From Reticulitermes lucifugus (Eukaryota; Arthropoda; Insecta; Blattodea; Rhinotermitidae): a stretch of DNA of 20,672 nucleotides. Positions 8,128 through 17,650 of this stretch are shown here, piece by piece. The stretch is taken from NCBI GenBank assembly GCA_026260175.1, contig JAKCWW010000323.1:1-20672 (forward strand), in the 5' to 3' direction. Under the pieces are notes generated by a model. That model did not search any database. It saw nothing but the letters and a program-made list of their open reading frames with translations, and was not told the DNA's origin. The translations under genes and the position numbers were made by a program. Position 1 is the first letter of the stretch; the number at the start of each line of letters is the position of its first letter.

Positions 8128-8984
8128 TTTTAGGATGGTTCACGGGTTCATATAAGTTATCCCACTTACCTCAGCCTTGCTGGACATGTAGATGTGCACT
8201 GCACTTTCGATAACCTCGCTCTCCACAGTCGTAAACAATACCAAAGAGGGTCAACGGCGATCCACGCAGACTGGCTCTACAGCATCCCTGTCTCCCAACA
8301 CTCAAACCCACACCGGCTTCCTCAAACTTGCATGGCCGTCACTCAGAGAGCTCTAGGGATCGCATAGTAAGTCGGCTTGGCCTCGGTCAGGAACGCGTTA
8401 ACCTCATCTAAGAACGACCAGCAATTATGCAGGCCAGGAAGCATTGGCTTCTCGCCCGCTTCAGATAAGGTGAATCCGGATATATTGTTACGTGAGACGT
8501 GTGATTTTGTGGGATTGAAGGAAAAGATAATTATTGGTACAGGCGAGCGTTCCTCGGAGAGATGGACCAGCACCTTCTTGCAAATTACAGTCACCCATTC
8601 AACGTGGCGCTACAACTGAATCACTCCGTCTTGGTGTCGAGCATCCCCTGCGTCTCCCGAACACATTTTAGGTTACGGTTCTTGTCACCTGGAGCATCCA
8701 CTGTGACCACGAAACAAGATTCAGCCGACAGCGTCCTTTAGTGCCAGGTAGTGGCGATAGAGGAGGCCGCTTCTCTGCCTCCATTATCATGTTAAGAGGC
8801 TACCGTTTCCTGCAGTGATACTAGAGCAGTGGCTCAGGAAAGGGAATCAGGCATTCTTTGAGTGGATCACACCTAGCGTGCAATTCTATCGTATTTATAC
8901 TAATATAAGGCAATGCAGAATAGAGGGTTCGTCAGGTCAGTGCTGCTGTACCCATGTTAGAGGACAATATACAATAGATGTGGA
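8128..8984. other. GC-richer stretch of unknown nature, no supported gene
   Basis: From about 8160 to 8820 the sequence is clearly less AT-rich than its neighbours and contains overlapping frames on both strands (8377-8619 plus from TTG, 8343-8594 minus from GTG). Neither has an ATG start or a recognised product. On the minus strand a strong splice-donor match, GAG then GTAAGT, ends at 8164. The 51 bases before it (8170-8220) are open and read SEVIESAVHIYMSSKAE. The stretch could be a fragment of an unrecognised transposon, an LTR, or a small exon. I cannot decide between these. Confidence 0.3.
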
Positions 8985-9045
8985 GTGAAATGCAATAGTG
9001 ATGGTCCAGGGCCGAACAGCTCCCTTAATTATCATGACTGGTGTC
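8985..9045. repeat. Degenerate outer unit of the 75-bp minisatellite
   Basis: This contains diverged versions of unit words (tgatggtccagg, cgaacagctccc, atcatgactg). The same outer variant recurs after the array near 9560-9680, including catcagggctgctgtcatc in both places. Confidence 0.5.
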
Positions 9046-9516
9046 ATCAGGGCTGCTGTCATCCTGCTAAATACTATAAGTACGATGGTGACAATCGACG
9101 GACGAAGAGCCCGCTTCATTGTCATCACTACTGTCATTATACCGAGTGTTACAATTTCAACAGTGACAATGGAGTGACGCGCAGCCCGCTTCATTGTCAT
9201 CACTACTGTCCTTATACCGAGTGTTACAATTTCAACAGTGACAATGGAGTGACACGCAGCCCGCTTCATTGTCATCACTACTGTCCTTATACGGAGTGTT
9301 ACAATTTCAACAGTGACAATGGAGTGACGAGCAGCCCGCTTCATTGTCATCACTACTGTCATTATACCGAGTGTTACAATTTCAACAGTGACAATGGAGT
9401 GACGCGCAGCCCGCTTCATTGTCATCACTACTGTCATTATACCGAGTGTCACAATTTCAACAGTGACAATGGAGTGACGCGCAGCCCGCTTCAGTGTCAT
9501 CATCTCACTGAGTTGT
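9046..9516. repeat. 75-bp minisatellite array
   Basis: Units begin cattgtcatcactactgtc at 9117, 9192, 9267, 9342 and 9417, exactly 75 bases apart, with a partial unit from 9492 and a diverged unit of about 71 bases before 9117. Inner units differ at only a few positions. Because 75 is a multiple of three and the unit lacks stops in two frames, long frames are open on both strands: 8985-9518 plus (177 codons, no ATG at the start) and 9503-8937 minus (188 codons from an ATG). The plus reading repeats a 25-residue Cys/His-rich unit, and the minus reading repeats a 25-residue unit containing MKRAARHSIVTVEIVTL. I know no protein family like either, so a non-coding minisatellite is more likely. Confidence 0.9.
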
Positions 9517-9559
9517 AAAAACACGACATTGGTAACCGTAGGATGAATAGCTTATTTTA

Positions 9560-9680
9560 ATGTTATCATTCCTGTCATCAGGGCTGCTGTCATCTTGCTG
9601 AATGCTGTAGTTATGATAGTGATGTCCGTGGGACTAACAGCCCCCTCCGTTATCATTAACGCTGTAATCAGGGCAAAGGT
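9560..9680. repeat. Degenerate downstream units of the 75-bp minisatellite
   Basis: Words such as catcagggctgctgtcatct, tatgatagtgatg and gactaacagccccctccgtt correspond to the outer variant at 8985-9116. This places diverged units on both edges and the homogeneous units in the middle, the usual pattern when unequal exchange homogenises the centre. Confidence 0.55.
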
Positions 9681-9856
9681 TTTTTACTTATTTTGTGGAA
9701 GACTGTGACATTGCATTGTATTTAAAATTAAATTGATTCGTTGTTATGAGCAGAGTCTGAAAAAGTATGCCGAACTAAAAATGTAATTCCCTACCCGTCA
9801 TCTTTCTGGAAGGGAGGCATTAATAGCATAGTCTATTAGTCTATTTACTTCATACG

Positions 9857-10130
9857 GGGGGCCGGAATAGCGTAGTGAGTATAGTGATTAGGCTACGGGC
9901 TGGACGATCTGGATTTCGAATCCTGGCAGGGACAAGAGGTTTTTTCTTCTCCAAAAGGTCCAGACGAGTCCCTGGGGTCCAACCAGCCTGCTACTTAATG
10001 ATTACTGGGGGGCTGTTTCCTGGAAGTAAATGAGCTGTAATTTATAGCTAACCACTCATCTCCATCTAGTGCCGAAGTGAAGAATGAGTGGAGCTATACG
10101 TCCAGTCACCCTATACTTCGTCATCATGTG
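9857..10130 (+). mobile_element. tRNA-derived SINE, plus orientation, family 1, best-preserved head
   Basis: The head begins gggccggaatagcgtagtga. It has an A-box-like tagtgattaggctacgggct, and TTTCGAATCC within 9911-9923 sits at the B-box position (GGTTCGANTCC). The body continues with ttcttctcc, ggtccagacg, ctggggtccaaccagcctgc, taaccactcatctccatctag and ends near ctatacttcgtcatcatg. Pol III transcription would start at the head; mobilisation would depend on a LINE in trans. No clear target-site duplication was found by eye. Confidence 0.8.
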
Positions 10131-10845
10131 TCATCGTCGTCATGTGAAATAGCCTCGATCTACGTGCTTCGCTTAAAAAGGCAGATAAAATCCTACCGTT
10201 TTACTAATAAAGAAACAGGTGCGTTTTAACACTCAGTACTTTAGCCCGAGAAAACTCTGAACGGAATGGCTTCCTTAATTTATTCAGGCCTGAAATCCTA
10301 TAACTGTCAAAGTGTCTGTGGAAGTGTTGATGTCGACATCTAGTACGAAAATATGACACAGCGTGAATGAAACAAATATAAAGATGTGTAAAATAGCTGA
10401 ACACAAGATACATTTCCATGACTGGAGGGTGCAGGTCAATGGAATAGCAAGCAGGCAGGCAGGCCGGCAGGCGGGTGGCACACCATTTAGGAAGTCAGGG
10501 AACCCCTGGGCCGATACACAACTCAGACAGCAGGGGGCCCAGCAGCTGGCAGCTCGCACCCTCCCAGTCGGCTGCTACTGCCACAGATGATTGGAACTCA
10601 TTGATTTCTTCTTCTGCATATGCGTATTAAGCTCTTTGTTCTATGCCTACACTGAAATAACTCTGAGACAATGAATACTTCAGAAACATCTTCCATTTGG
10701 GCTTCCTGTAAAGTAGAGATGGCACTGGTCCAATAGATAACTCAGTGGAATAGAATTATTACCAGAGTTGCTAATAGTCGTCGAGCTATATAGCCAGTAG
10801 AACCCGAAATGTATTACCGCTTTCACAAGAGCCCGCCCGTAGTTT
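10131..10845. other. Unassigned DNA with a GC-rich patch
   Basis: The patch 10430-10590 contains short GCAG/GCCG runs and is locally GC-rich. Frames on both strands overlap it (10363-10590 plus, 10284-10559 minus, 10204-10419 minus) and none has a recognisable product. I see no core promoter or splice pair strong enough to call an exon. Confidence 0.4.
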
Positions 10846-11120
10846 CTAACGACAGCCGGGCAGTAGTCGGTACAGTGACTAGGCCGCGGGATGGACAACC
10901 AAGGAATCGCTCTTCTGTTCCCAGCAACAGCAAGGGATATCTCTTCTTCAAAGCGTCCAGACCGGCTGTGTGGTCCAGCCAACCTCCTATTCAAAGTATT
11001 CCGGGAGAATTTTTCCAAGGTTTTAAAGCGGCCGAGGCGTGAAGCTGACCACTCACATCCACGTTATGCCGAGATTAAGAATGAATGGATCTATACCTAC
11101 ATTCTCCGATATGCGTTCAT
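10846..11120 (+). mobile_element. tRNA-derived SINE, plus orientation, family 1
   Basis: It begins gacagccgggcagtagtc with an A-box-like gtgactaggccgcggg, but the B box is poorly kept. The body is strong: cagcaagggatatctcttct, gcgtccagaccggc, tggtccagccaacctcctat, aaagcggccgaggcgtgaag, ctgaccactcacatccac, ttaagaatgaatggatctat, and the end atatgcgttcatg. Open frames here (10809-11042, 10891-11160 plus, 10680-11018 minus) come from the SINE and are not genes. Confidence 0.8.
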
Positions 11121-12049
11121 GTCGTGCACTGCGACAACTTTAATTTACCTTTATATTTAACTTCTCTTTTTCTAATTACTGAGTAGAATATCATGTGACC
11201 TCCTTGCAGCGAACAATGTATTAAAATAATATAGTGTATAATCCGTTACATTTCTTGGTCTCTGTAGAGGACCGCGGCAAACAAGAAAGAAAATAGAGAC
11301 AGCCTAATGCTACTACGCCAGGTACCGAAAAAATGTTAACCTATACGGGTATCACGACTGGCTTTTTTTCTTCAGCCTAATTAGTTTCGTGAATATGTCT
11401 AGACCAGGTTCAGTACAAGTGTGTTTGAGGTCTATTCCTGTTGTCAATTAGGCCTATATTGAAGTAAACTGGAGCAAATTGAACAAAATTCAGTTGCCAA
11501 ACAAGTGGTACTATAGATCATATGCACAAAGTTTCATCGGAATCTCCCACATGTCACGTACGTATGGACACTAATATCTGCAGTTGAAACAGTATTAAAT
11601 AGATTAACCACCAACCAGTGACCACTGGTTTCCTTCCTCTTTTGGTTTGGTTAGGCAAAAATTTGGAGCTCGGAACTTTGTGCTTGTATCTATGGTGACT
11701 GTGTCAACATCTGATCATTGTGTACAAGTCATTCACTGCCAGATCAAAGGACTGACATGGTCTGCTGCAGGCAAATAATATGGGGCGAGGGAAAGTTTCC
11801 AGCAAAATGAAAAATGCTTTGTGATATGCAGGAGCTGCGAGCAGTCCTGCATTAATCACTTGCAGGAGCTGACTTAGGGGTCCATTTGTTTGCCATTAAT
11901 CAATGTACACTCAGCTGATGAGCTCGTTCCTATTGTAAGTACAAAATTGGATGTTCGATTTTTATAGGATAGATTTTTAGATGATTTATGTACATACCTC
12001 AGTCAGTAAAATGAATGGTCATTGGCTAGAGGACGGGCTTCATTTCCTG
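11121..12049. other. Unassigned, moderately AT-rich DNA
   Basis: No open frame above 60 codons is present. A small cluster at 11827-11871 has tgcaggagctg twice, 34 bases apart, with an inverted gcagtcctgc and an attaat between them. Nothing else is recognised. Confidence 0.45.
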
Positions 12050-12245
12050 ACAGGCGCTGATTTATTTTGCTTCCCATTCAGACCACCCTCGGTTCCCATC
12101 CGCCCACCTATTTGATAGGTGACAGAATTTTCCCTTTGGGAATAGAAATCAGGAAGCGTAAGCTTAATAAATTATCCACACATACAAACAAGCTACAGAA
12201 CTCGTGAAGCTGTACTTCTACGCTCCTATACGCCTTCATGGCATT
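12050..12245 (+). mobile_element. Possible highly diverged family 1 SINE
   Basis: Weak, ordered resemblance to the family 1 body: cattcagaccaccctcgg, cgtgaagctgtac, and the end ctcctatacgccttcatggc. The last block is a good match to the SINE 3' end, while the rest is too diverged to be sure. Confidence 0.35.
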
Positions 12246-12479
12246 ATGCTTAGGAATCTTTGACATTAATTCATACATGTAGGTCCATTCCTATAATACA
12301 CCGCCTTAAAATAACAAGATTAAAACTCTTTCTCTGAAGAATTCAGTGCGGTGGTTATAACTGCTACATGCTGCACAGCTCCCGGACTTGACAGGTCTGC
12401 CCATGATCAGCTAACTTGAAGGTATACATGGTATTACTCAGTACTTCCAGGCAAATGCTATAACCACTCCCATGTCGTT

Positions 12480-12610
12480 TTATATCTTCATAGTAAGCTT
12501 AAGTTGCCGACCTTTCACAGCAGAGGCTCGGGTTCGATCCCAGAATATTCCACGTGGAATTTATGGTGAAGGTAATGGTAGTGGGAGATGTTCTTCTACG
12601 AGTACATCTA
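12480..12610 (+). mobile_element. SINE head with a near-perfect B box, plus strand
   Basis: GGTTCGATCCC (12531-12541) is one step from the B-box consensus and follows catagtaagcttaagttgcc, which sits at the A-box distance. The downstream body (ccacgtggaatttatggtg, gtgggagatgttcttctacg) does not match family 1, so this may be another SINE family. The 76-codon frame across it is incidental. Confidence 0.5.
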
Positions 12611-12677
12611 TTTTAGGCAATGGAGGAATAAGAGCAGTCAATCACGACTGTGTCTTTATTAATTTACTGTATACTAT

Positions 12678-12722
12678 ATTGCAACATGTTTCGGCTTTTT
12701 AAAAAAGCCATCATCAGGCAAT
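12678..12722 (-). ncRNA. Type I hammerhead ribozyme motif, Penelope-like, core intact
   Basis: On the minus strand the order is ATTGC (12722-12718), CTGATGA (12717-12711), an extra T, stem II GGCTTTTTTAAAAAGCC, GAAAC (12692-12688), AT, GTT and GCAAT (12682-12678). Both core boxes match the hammerhead consensus exactly. Stem I (ATTGC with GCAAT) is fully paired although its sequence differs from the stem I of 6638-6680, as compensatory change would predict. Stem II is also fully paired with a different sequence. The same extra T lies between core and stem II as in the other copy, so it is a family trait rather than random damage. Predicted cleavage is after GTT. Confidence 0.65.
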
Positions 12723-13589
12723 GTAAATTTTTTTTAGAAAGATTGTCATATATAATAAAATAAAATGTTTTTTTTTCGCGTAGTTGAAATTTCAACTTTC
12801 CATTAATATATGTGTTGTGAGAGCGGAACATAAATAAATGAAAATATATAAATATATTAAAATCATTATCCATTACTTCCAATGTAAAAAGGAAGAATCT
12901 TTCGTACTAATTAGGCCCCGAGGAAATCAATCTGTAATTAAAAACCACTTCTATCTTCCCCCGTCACTAGCACTTCACCAGTGTTCCTTACTCACAATTC
13001 ATTCGTCTAACAGCGACGCTGTATAATCTTAGCATTTGGGAGCGTCCTTAAACGCAGCACTAAAAATATTTAATGTAATTCCAAACTGTAGGTCTAAACC
13101 TTTATCACGTGATATATATATATATATATAACTAACCGCCAGAAGGCTGACGTGAAGCAAGTTCCATACTGAGGGTCCATAATTACTAGGCGCCACCGTA
13201 CAAAATTTTGTCGCACGGGCGACCTTGTGTCGGACTTGTGAGCCCTCCTATAAACCAAAATATCTGTCCGTCATTCGTGCTGTGTATCTCGGAAACTAGA
13301 AATAATTGCCGAGAATTGTGAGTGGAAAATGTGTCTGTTTAAAAAACAAAATTCGAGAACATTGTTTCTGTTTTGTTGCTCCTACACACATGAAAAGTCA
13401 GTCATTTGGGGCAAACCCAAACTAGTGCCATTGTTAAGACTTGGAAATAACCATTTGTCAGGGATAACCAAAACCTTGATCATAGCGTCGGTGTTAACAT
13501 GTGGAGAAAACAAAAAATATTTTAAAGTTATTAAGTAAACCAAAGAATGGACAACAAACACCAAGTACTAATTGACAGTCAGAAGAGTG
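12723..13589. other. AT-rich DNA, no supported gene
   Basis: Small frames occur at 12838-13026 and 13329-13538 (plus) and 13382-13564 (minus), none recognised. The last two overlap on opposite strands. Confidence 0.45.
13111..13132. repeat. TA dinucleotide microsatellite
   Basis: An uninterrupted alternating AT run. Confidence 0.75.
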
Positions 13590-13860
13590 ACTGGCCGTGT
13601 TTTGATTGTCAGTACGAGCAACGGGTTCAACACCGCGTCTAGAGAATTTGAGGGACCACTGGAATATAGTTGCCTCTAACAGAAATGAGTAACAAGGATA
13701 TCTCCTGCGGGGTAAAGGCGGGCGGTGCGTAGGGCTGATAACCTTACCACATTCGTGTGCCGTTCGTCTATAAATTCTGGAAGCCTCAACCTCCTGGAGC
13801 CCAAAGGGCCTCCCCAGGCCTCTAATGGGATAGCTTTACCTAGCTAGCTTTAACAGAAAT
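13590..13860 (+). mobile_element. SINE-like interspersed repeat, plus orientation
   Basis: GGTTCAACACC (13624-13634) resembles a B box and follows a plausible head (gagtgactggccgtgttt). The body contains ggggtaaaggcgggcggtgc, gggctgataaccttaccaca, ctggaagcctcaacctcctg and ggcctctaatggg. I recall blocks of this kind as common interspersed repeats in insect genomes but cannot name the family. The joint between head and body might be two separate elements. Confidence 0.45.
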
Positions 13861-14226
13861 ATATTTGTATGCAATTAATGCAATTTTCTGAAATGTGACA
13901 TGGCTCGAGTGTGGAGCAGACAAGCCACCTCGGCCTGCTGCCATGCTGTAGGCCTACTCTTGGCCTTAACGTCACCGAGCAGTTTATCTCAAGCAGCAAG
14001 GCGCCAGGCTTGTTCTCGGTTGATAACTGATTCAAATACTGATCGGGCCAGAGTGCCTTCTGAGGTTTTACGGTCGTTCCAAATACCTCCTTGCAGAATG
14101 CTAAAATATGCCCTTGAACAAAGACCGCGATTTCTTTCTCACCAATCGTTCAATTTCGTTGTACCTATTAGGCTACATACACACTCTCTTACCCCGTGAT
14201 TTCAGGTTTCCGCCGCGGTGAAAATG
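13861..14226. other. Unassigned DNA
   Basis: A 99-codon plus ATG frame (13900-14199) overlaps a 61-codon minus frame. The plus product is Ser/Arg/Leu-rich with no motif I know. No splice or promoter evidence supports it. Confidence 0.35.
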
Positions 14227-14254
14227 AGATCTGCGCTCTTCTGGGATTTTACGC
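14227..14254 (-). repeat. 28-bp word shared with 19456-19483 in opposite orientation
   Basis: The stretch agatctgcgctcttctggga plus eight more bases is the reverse complement of 19456-19483 with one mismatch. At the other site it lies just downstream of a hammerhead-related hairpin, so this may be a remnant of the same Penelope-like element. Confidence 0.65.
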
Positions 14255-14534
14255 AGAGTAAAAGGTTGTTATGTTAGTATCACTTGCTTGTCTCCATTTA
14301 TGTTTCATTTAACTACACTATGTTGGTATTACTGATGGCAGGATTTTATAAGTACGGAAGTGGCATGTGCAGCGCATTTAATGCCGTGAATATTGGCCTT
14401 TTACTTGGATCAGAGTGCGCACAGACGGATGTAAGGACAGACGAACGATAAGCTCACGGAATGTTGGTGTTGAATGCTTCAGCGAGTAAAATCCACTGTG
14501 CGTTAAAGGGTTAAGGAGTGCATGTAAAGCATTA

Positions 14535-14700
14535 CGTGTAGGTAAGTATTTACCTTCACGAGTCGGCCGTTTTATCCACGAAAGTAGTCCCTAGTAACCT
14601 CTGGATTGAAAGACCTGTGGGCATGGTTGAAAAAAAGAAAAGCGGCTGCAACTGACAGGAGTCAAACCCCGGCCATCCAGCCTGTATTCACTAAGTTTAG
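14535..14700 (-). mobile_element. tRNA-derived SINE, minus orientation, family 1
   Basis: The minus strand has GGTTTGACTCC (14668-14658) as its B box, preceded by ggctggatggccgg. The body follows as cttttcttttttt, caaccatgcccacaggtc, tttcaatccag, ggataaaacggccgactcgt and gaaggtaaatacttacc. These are the family 1 words in order. The 67-codon minus frame here (14591-14794) is incidental. Confidence 0.65.
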
Positions 14701-15075
14701 TGAAAAGAGCATTTGTTAGGATGGATCCGCCCTCCTGTACGGATCTCGTAAACTTGTGATTAGCGAACCGATTGTGTGGGAGTTTGAGCTGCATTCAGTC
14801 ACTGTTCCCTTTGTTACGGCGTTCACAATGGTGGATTTGTTTGACTGCCCCCACACTCAAATTCTGGTATCGGAAGTTTAATAGCAGTCCATGTAATTGG
14901 AGTGATTGGTGTGTCGTGCATTTAATGATGGGTTTGAGGGTAAATGAACTGCTAGGATACTGGCAGGTCTCGGCCCATGAAAAGTACAGAACCAAGCAGT
15001 AGATTTTATCAGCTGTCAAGAAAATTTTAATGGGGGAAAAAGTCGCACGCATCACAGAGCAACTTGTCACGTAAA
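14701..15075. other. Unassigned DNA
   Basis: Two overlapping frames on opposite strands (14772-15002 plus, 14795-15070 minus) have no recognised products. Nothing else is visible. Confidence 0.4.
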
Positions 15076-15290
15076 CTGTGTACCTATTTGTAACTACATA
15101 ACCGTTTAGTGTTCAGTACGTCGATATTTATGACCATATATCTGCTCAGTGTTCAGTAGGTCGATATTTATGACCATATATCTGCTCAGTGTTCAGTAGG
15201 TCGATATTTGTAACCATTTATCTGATCACTTTTCAGTAGGTCTATATTTGTAACCATATATTTGATCAGTTTTCAGTAGTTCAATATTTT
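15076..15290. repeat. 40-bp tandem repeat array, about 5.5 units
   Basis: Units start (c/t)agtgttcagta at 15107, 15147, 15187, 15227 and 15267, exactly 40 bases apart, with a weaker unit before 15107. Each holds gtcgatattt(a/g)t(g/a)accatatatctg(c/a)t or a close variant. The first two full units are nearly identical and later ones accumulate shared changes (a/g and g/a), so the array probably grew stepwise. Confidence 0.9.
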
Positions 15291-15665
15291 GCCAACAGAA
15301 TCTACGAGTACATTAAATTTATTTCATTTGGTCAACAGAAAAGAAAGGGCTGTTGCTTTCAGACCACAAGCCGACTAGTTTAAATAATGAAGTCGTGACT
15401 TTTTTTTTATTGGAGGTAGGAACAGAAATTTGGATGATATTCGCCGTTTCACGTCTATAAATTACAGCAGCGGATGATATACTCGTATAACGCGCAAACT
15501 ATTTTTCAGTCAATGCAACTTACTTCCGATTTCTTTCACATTCGCCAGCTATAAATATTTTATCTGTTTTTTGTATGGGTGTAAAACTTATTCCCTAACT
15601 CTAAAAAAACATAGATTTAGGGCTAATCTTAAAAGTATTCATTATGAACCGTTTTTCGAAAAATG
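15291..15665. other. AT-rich DNA, nothing recognised
   Basis: There is no open frame above 60 codons, no repeat family and no RNA signature, apart from short T and A runs. Confidence 0.5.
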
Positions 15666-15679
15666 TAAGTGTGCTTAAT
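15666..15679. repeat. Target-site duplication, left copy
   Basis: The 14-base word taagtgtgcttaat occurs here and at 16193-16206, exactly bounding the retrotransposon fragment. Confidence 0.8.
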
Positions 15680-16192
15680 TTCTTCTGGTCGGCGCTACAG
15701 CCCATGTAGGGCCTCGGCCTTCTTGACCACATGCCTCCATTCCTCTCGGTCCTCAGCCTTCCTTCTCCATCCTTTGACTCCTAGCTTTCTGAGGTCCTAC
15801 TCTAAGTCATCTAGCCATCTTTTCCTGGGTCTACCTCTTCTCCTTCTCCCATAGATTTTCCTAAAAAAACTTTCTTAACTCTCCTTGTTTCCGGCATTCT
15901 CTGGACATGACCTGCCCACCTTATTCTCCCCTTCTTAATTGTCACAACTATAGCTGGTTGTTTGAACAATTCTTGTATCTCTATATTTGTCCTCATTCTC
16001 CAACCATTTTTATCGTTCGTTGCTCCAAATATCTTTCTTAAGATTTTCCTTTCCCATCTTAACAACCATTCTTCTTCCTTCAGGTCATTACCCATGATTC
16101 TGAGCCGTACATAACTATCGGTCTGAGTATCGTTGTGTAAATTCTTATTTTAGTATTTCTGCTGACATTTTTGGACTTGAGCATATTTTGCA
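15680..16192 (-). pseudogene. 5'-truncated non-LTR retrotransposon, end of ORF2, third family
   Basis: Read on the minus strand from about 16185, one frame gives LKSKNVSRNTKIRIYTTILR, then PIVMYGSESWVMT. After a frame change come KEEEWLLRWERKILRKIFG, NGWRMRTN, IRWAGHVQRMPETRRVKKVF and, in another frame, RGRPRKRWLDDLE, a stop, LRKLGVKGWRRKAEDREEW and KKAEALHGL before the terminal TAG. This is the thumb-side end and C-terminal tail of an insect LINE ORF2, with MYGSE and GHVxRM as landmarks. It has at least two frameshifts and one internal stop, so it is dead. Exact 14-bp duplications on both sides show that it inserted as this roughly 510-bp truncated piece. The short 3' UTR ends ccgaccagaagaaa. 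The plus frame at 15669-15854 is a shadow. Confidence 0.9.
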
Positions 16193-16206
16193 TAAGTGTG
16201 CTTAAT
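16193..16206. repeat. Target-site duplication, right copy
   Basis: An exact copy of 15666-15679, adjoining the truncated 5' end of the minus-strand retrotransposon. Confidence 0.8.
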
Positions 16207-17559
16207 AACATAGTATTATTTTACTATAATGGATTGTTATGAAGTACAATAACAGATTTAGGGTGATTGAAAACGGTGTCTAGGCAGATACGAGTATTTG
16301 GACCTAAAGGAAAAATACCTGGAACATGAAGAAAAAATGCATAATGACAATGTTCGTTAATTTTACGACCATTCCTCAAAAATACTATTTGTTTTAGCAA
16401 CTACAGGATAACAAAATGTGTGTGGGAGGTGTAGCAACGTGGTAAATAATTTTAACCGCTCACTTTAAACTGTCCGGCTTATGTTCACTGAATTGCTCTA
16501 AACTCGTCGATTTACACGAGATTTATCACAAGGAATATCTACTGGGGAATGTTAAGCCGAGTCTATAGCCACAACTTCTATTTAATTAATATTCACACAG
16601 CTTGCCTTCTAATTTGTCTTTAGTAATCATGTTCTTGCAACTGATTATAGCACGGTCCCCAATTAATTAGTCTACAGTTGCGAAAATATTCATCGACGAA
16701 AATGAATGCTGTCAGTGATCTTAATAGAAAGGAAAAATAAATTTGGAGACCAAAAATAAAACATTTTCTACAACATGCCTTGCTCAATCTTTTATGTGGT
16801 CCGGGCAATTTCTGCAAAATTTTGTCTGCAGTGTGGGCAACAGGAAATTCAATACACAGAATGAAGAATAAATAAGTATACGTATAATTATATGTATAAA
16901 TTTACCTGTGTACTTTTTATACAGCATGTGCAATAAAAAATTACTAATAATTTAAGAAAAACTGATAAAAGATGTAATTCTAAACATAAGCTATGTTGTC
17001 GCTATTTTAGCATACTTTTACAAAATTATTTAGTAATATAAAGATGTCTCCATAAATAAACAGCTCATAGGTTTTCGAAATTGCTGCGGCATTCTAGCTT
17101 CACTTTGTCAGGGAAAGGGCTAAAATACCTCTTCTCATTTAAAATGTCTCCACTGTCAACATGACGGGTTGAAATGACCTGCTCTCTGTGTCTGTTTCGG
17201 TAATGCTCATGCGAGATCTACAAACTTTACAGTCCCAAGAAAGTGCTGGAAAGGGAAGAGATTTCAAAGCCTTTAATGGACAGGAAGTTTATTAGACACC
17301 CATTTTTATGACATGCATTCCTTAACGGTGTATCAGTGCCGACGAGAGGGCGGGGGGAAGCCGGTACAAATTACTGGGGACCCGCCGTCCGGGAAGGAGC
17401 CAGGAGCCTTACTATAGTTTTGTATTTCTCAGTAGTATCGTTATTTGCCGATTGTACAAATTAACCCTTTCAGACCAAGCCCAAGTCACTCTGCAACTGA
17501 GAGTCAGTCTTTCCGAGTTAGTGTAAAGATTTTTAGCCGGTCCGCCCTTGCTGTGGGGT
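16207..17559. other. AT-rich DNA with a short GC-rich island, no supported gene
   Basis: The long AT-rich part shows nothing recognisable; a 65-codon minus frame (16620-16817) is unsupported. The island near 17338-17405 (gagggcggggggaagccggt, then tactggggacccgccgtcc) resembles the edge of an interspersed repeat, but I cannot place it in a family. Confidence 0.4.
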
Positions 17560-17650
17560 CGAAAATATTTTTTCCATTGTACCCGAACCCGCTTTCAGCG
17601 GCCATGGTGCGGATAGCGGAATTGAACTGCGAACCCTCTTGGCATGTTAT
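17560..17650 (-). mobile_element. Possible SINE head, minus strand
   Basis: The minus strand of 17618-17628 reads AGTTCAATTCC, close to the B box, followed by gctatccgcaccatggccgc. The A-box side is unclear and the body was not matched to another copy. Confidence 0.35.

Noticed and set aside
8343..8619. Overlapping frames of about 80 codons on both strands as a gene
   Set aside because: Both start at non-ATG codons, overlap each other almost completely, and show no recognisable domain.
9117..9500. CRISPR array
   Set aside because: Repeats are contiguous 75-bp units with no unique spacers, and the setting is eukaryotic.
8985..9518. Plus-strand 177-codon Cys/His-rich frame as a gene
   Set aside because: It has no ATG at its start, it consists almost entirely of a 75-bp repeat whose period is a multiple of three, and an equally long frame lies on the other strand. 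It is listed as a minisatellite instead.
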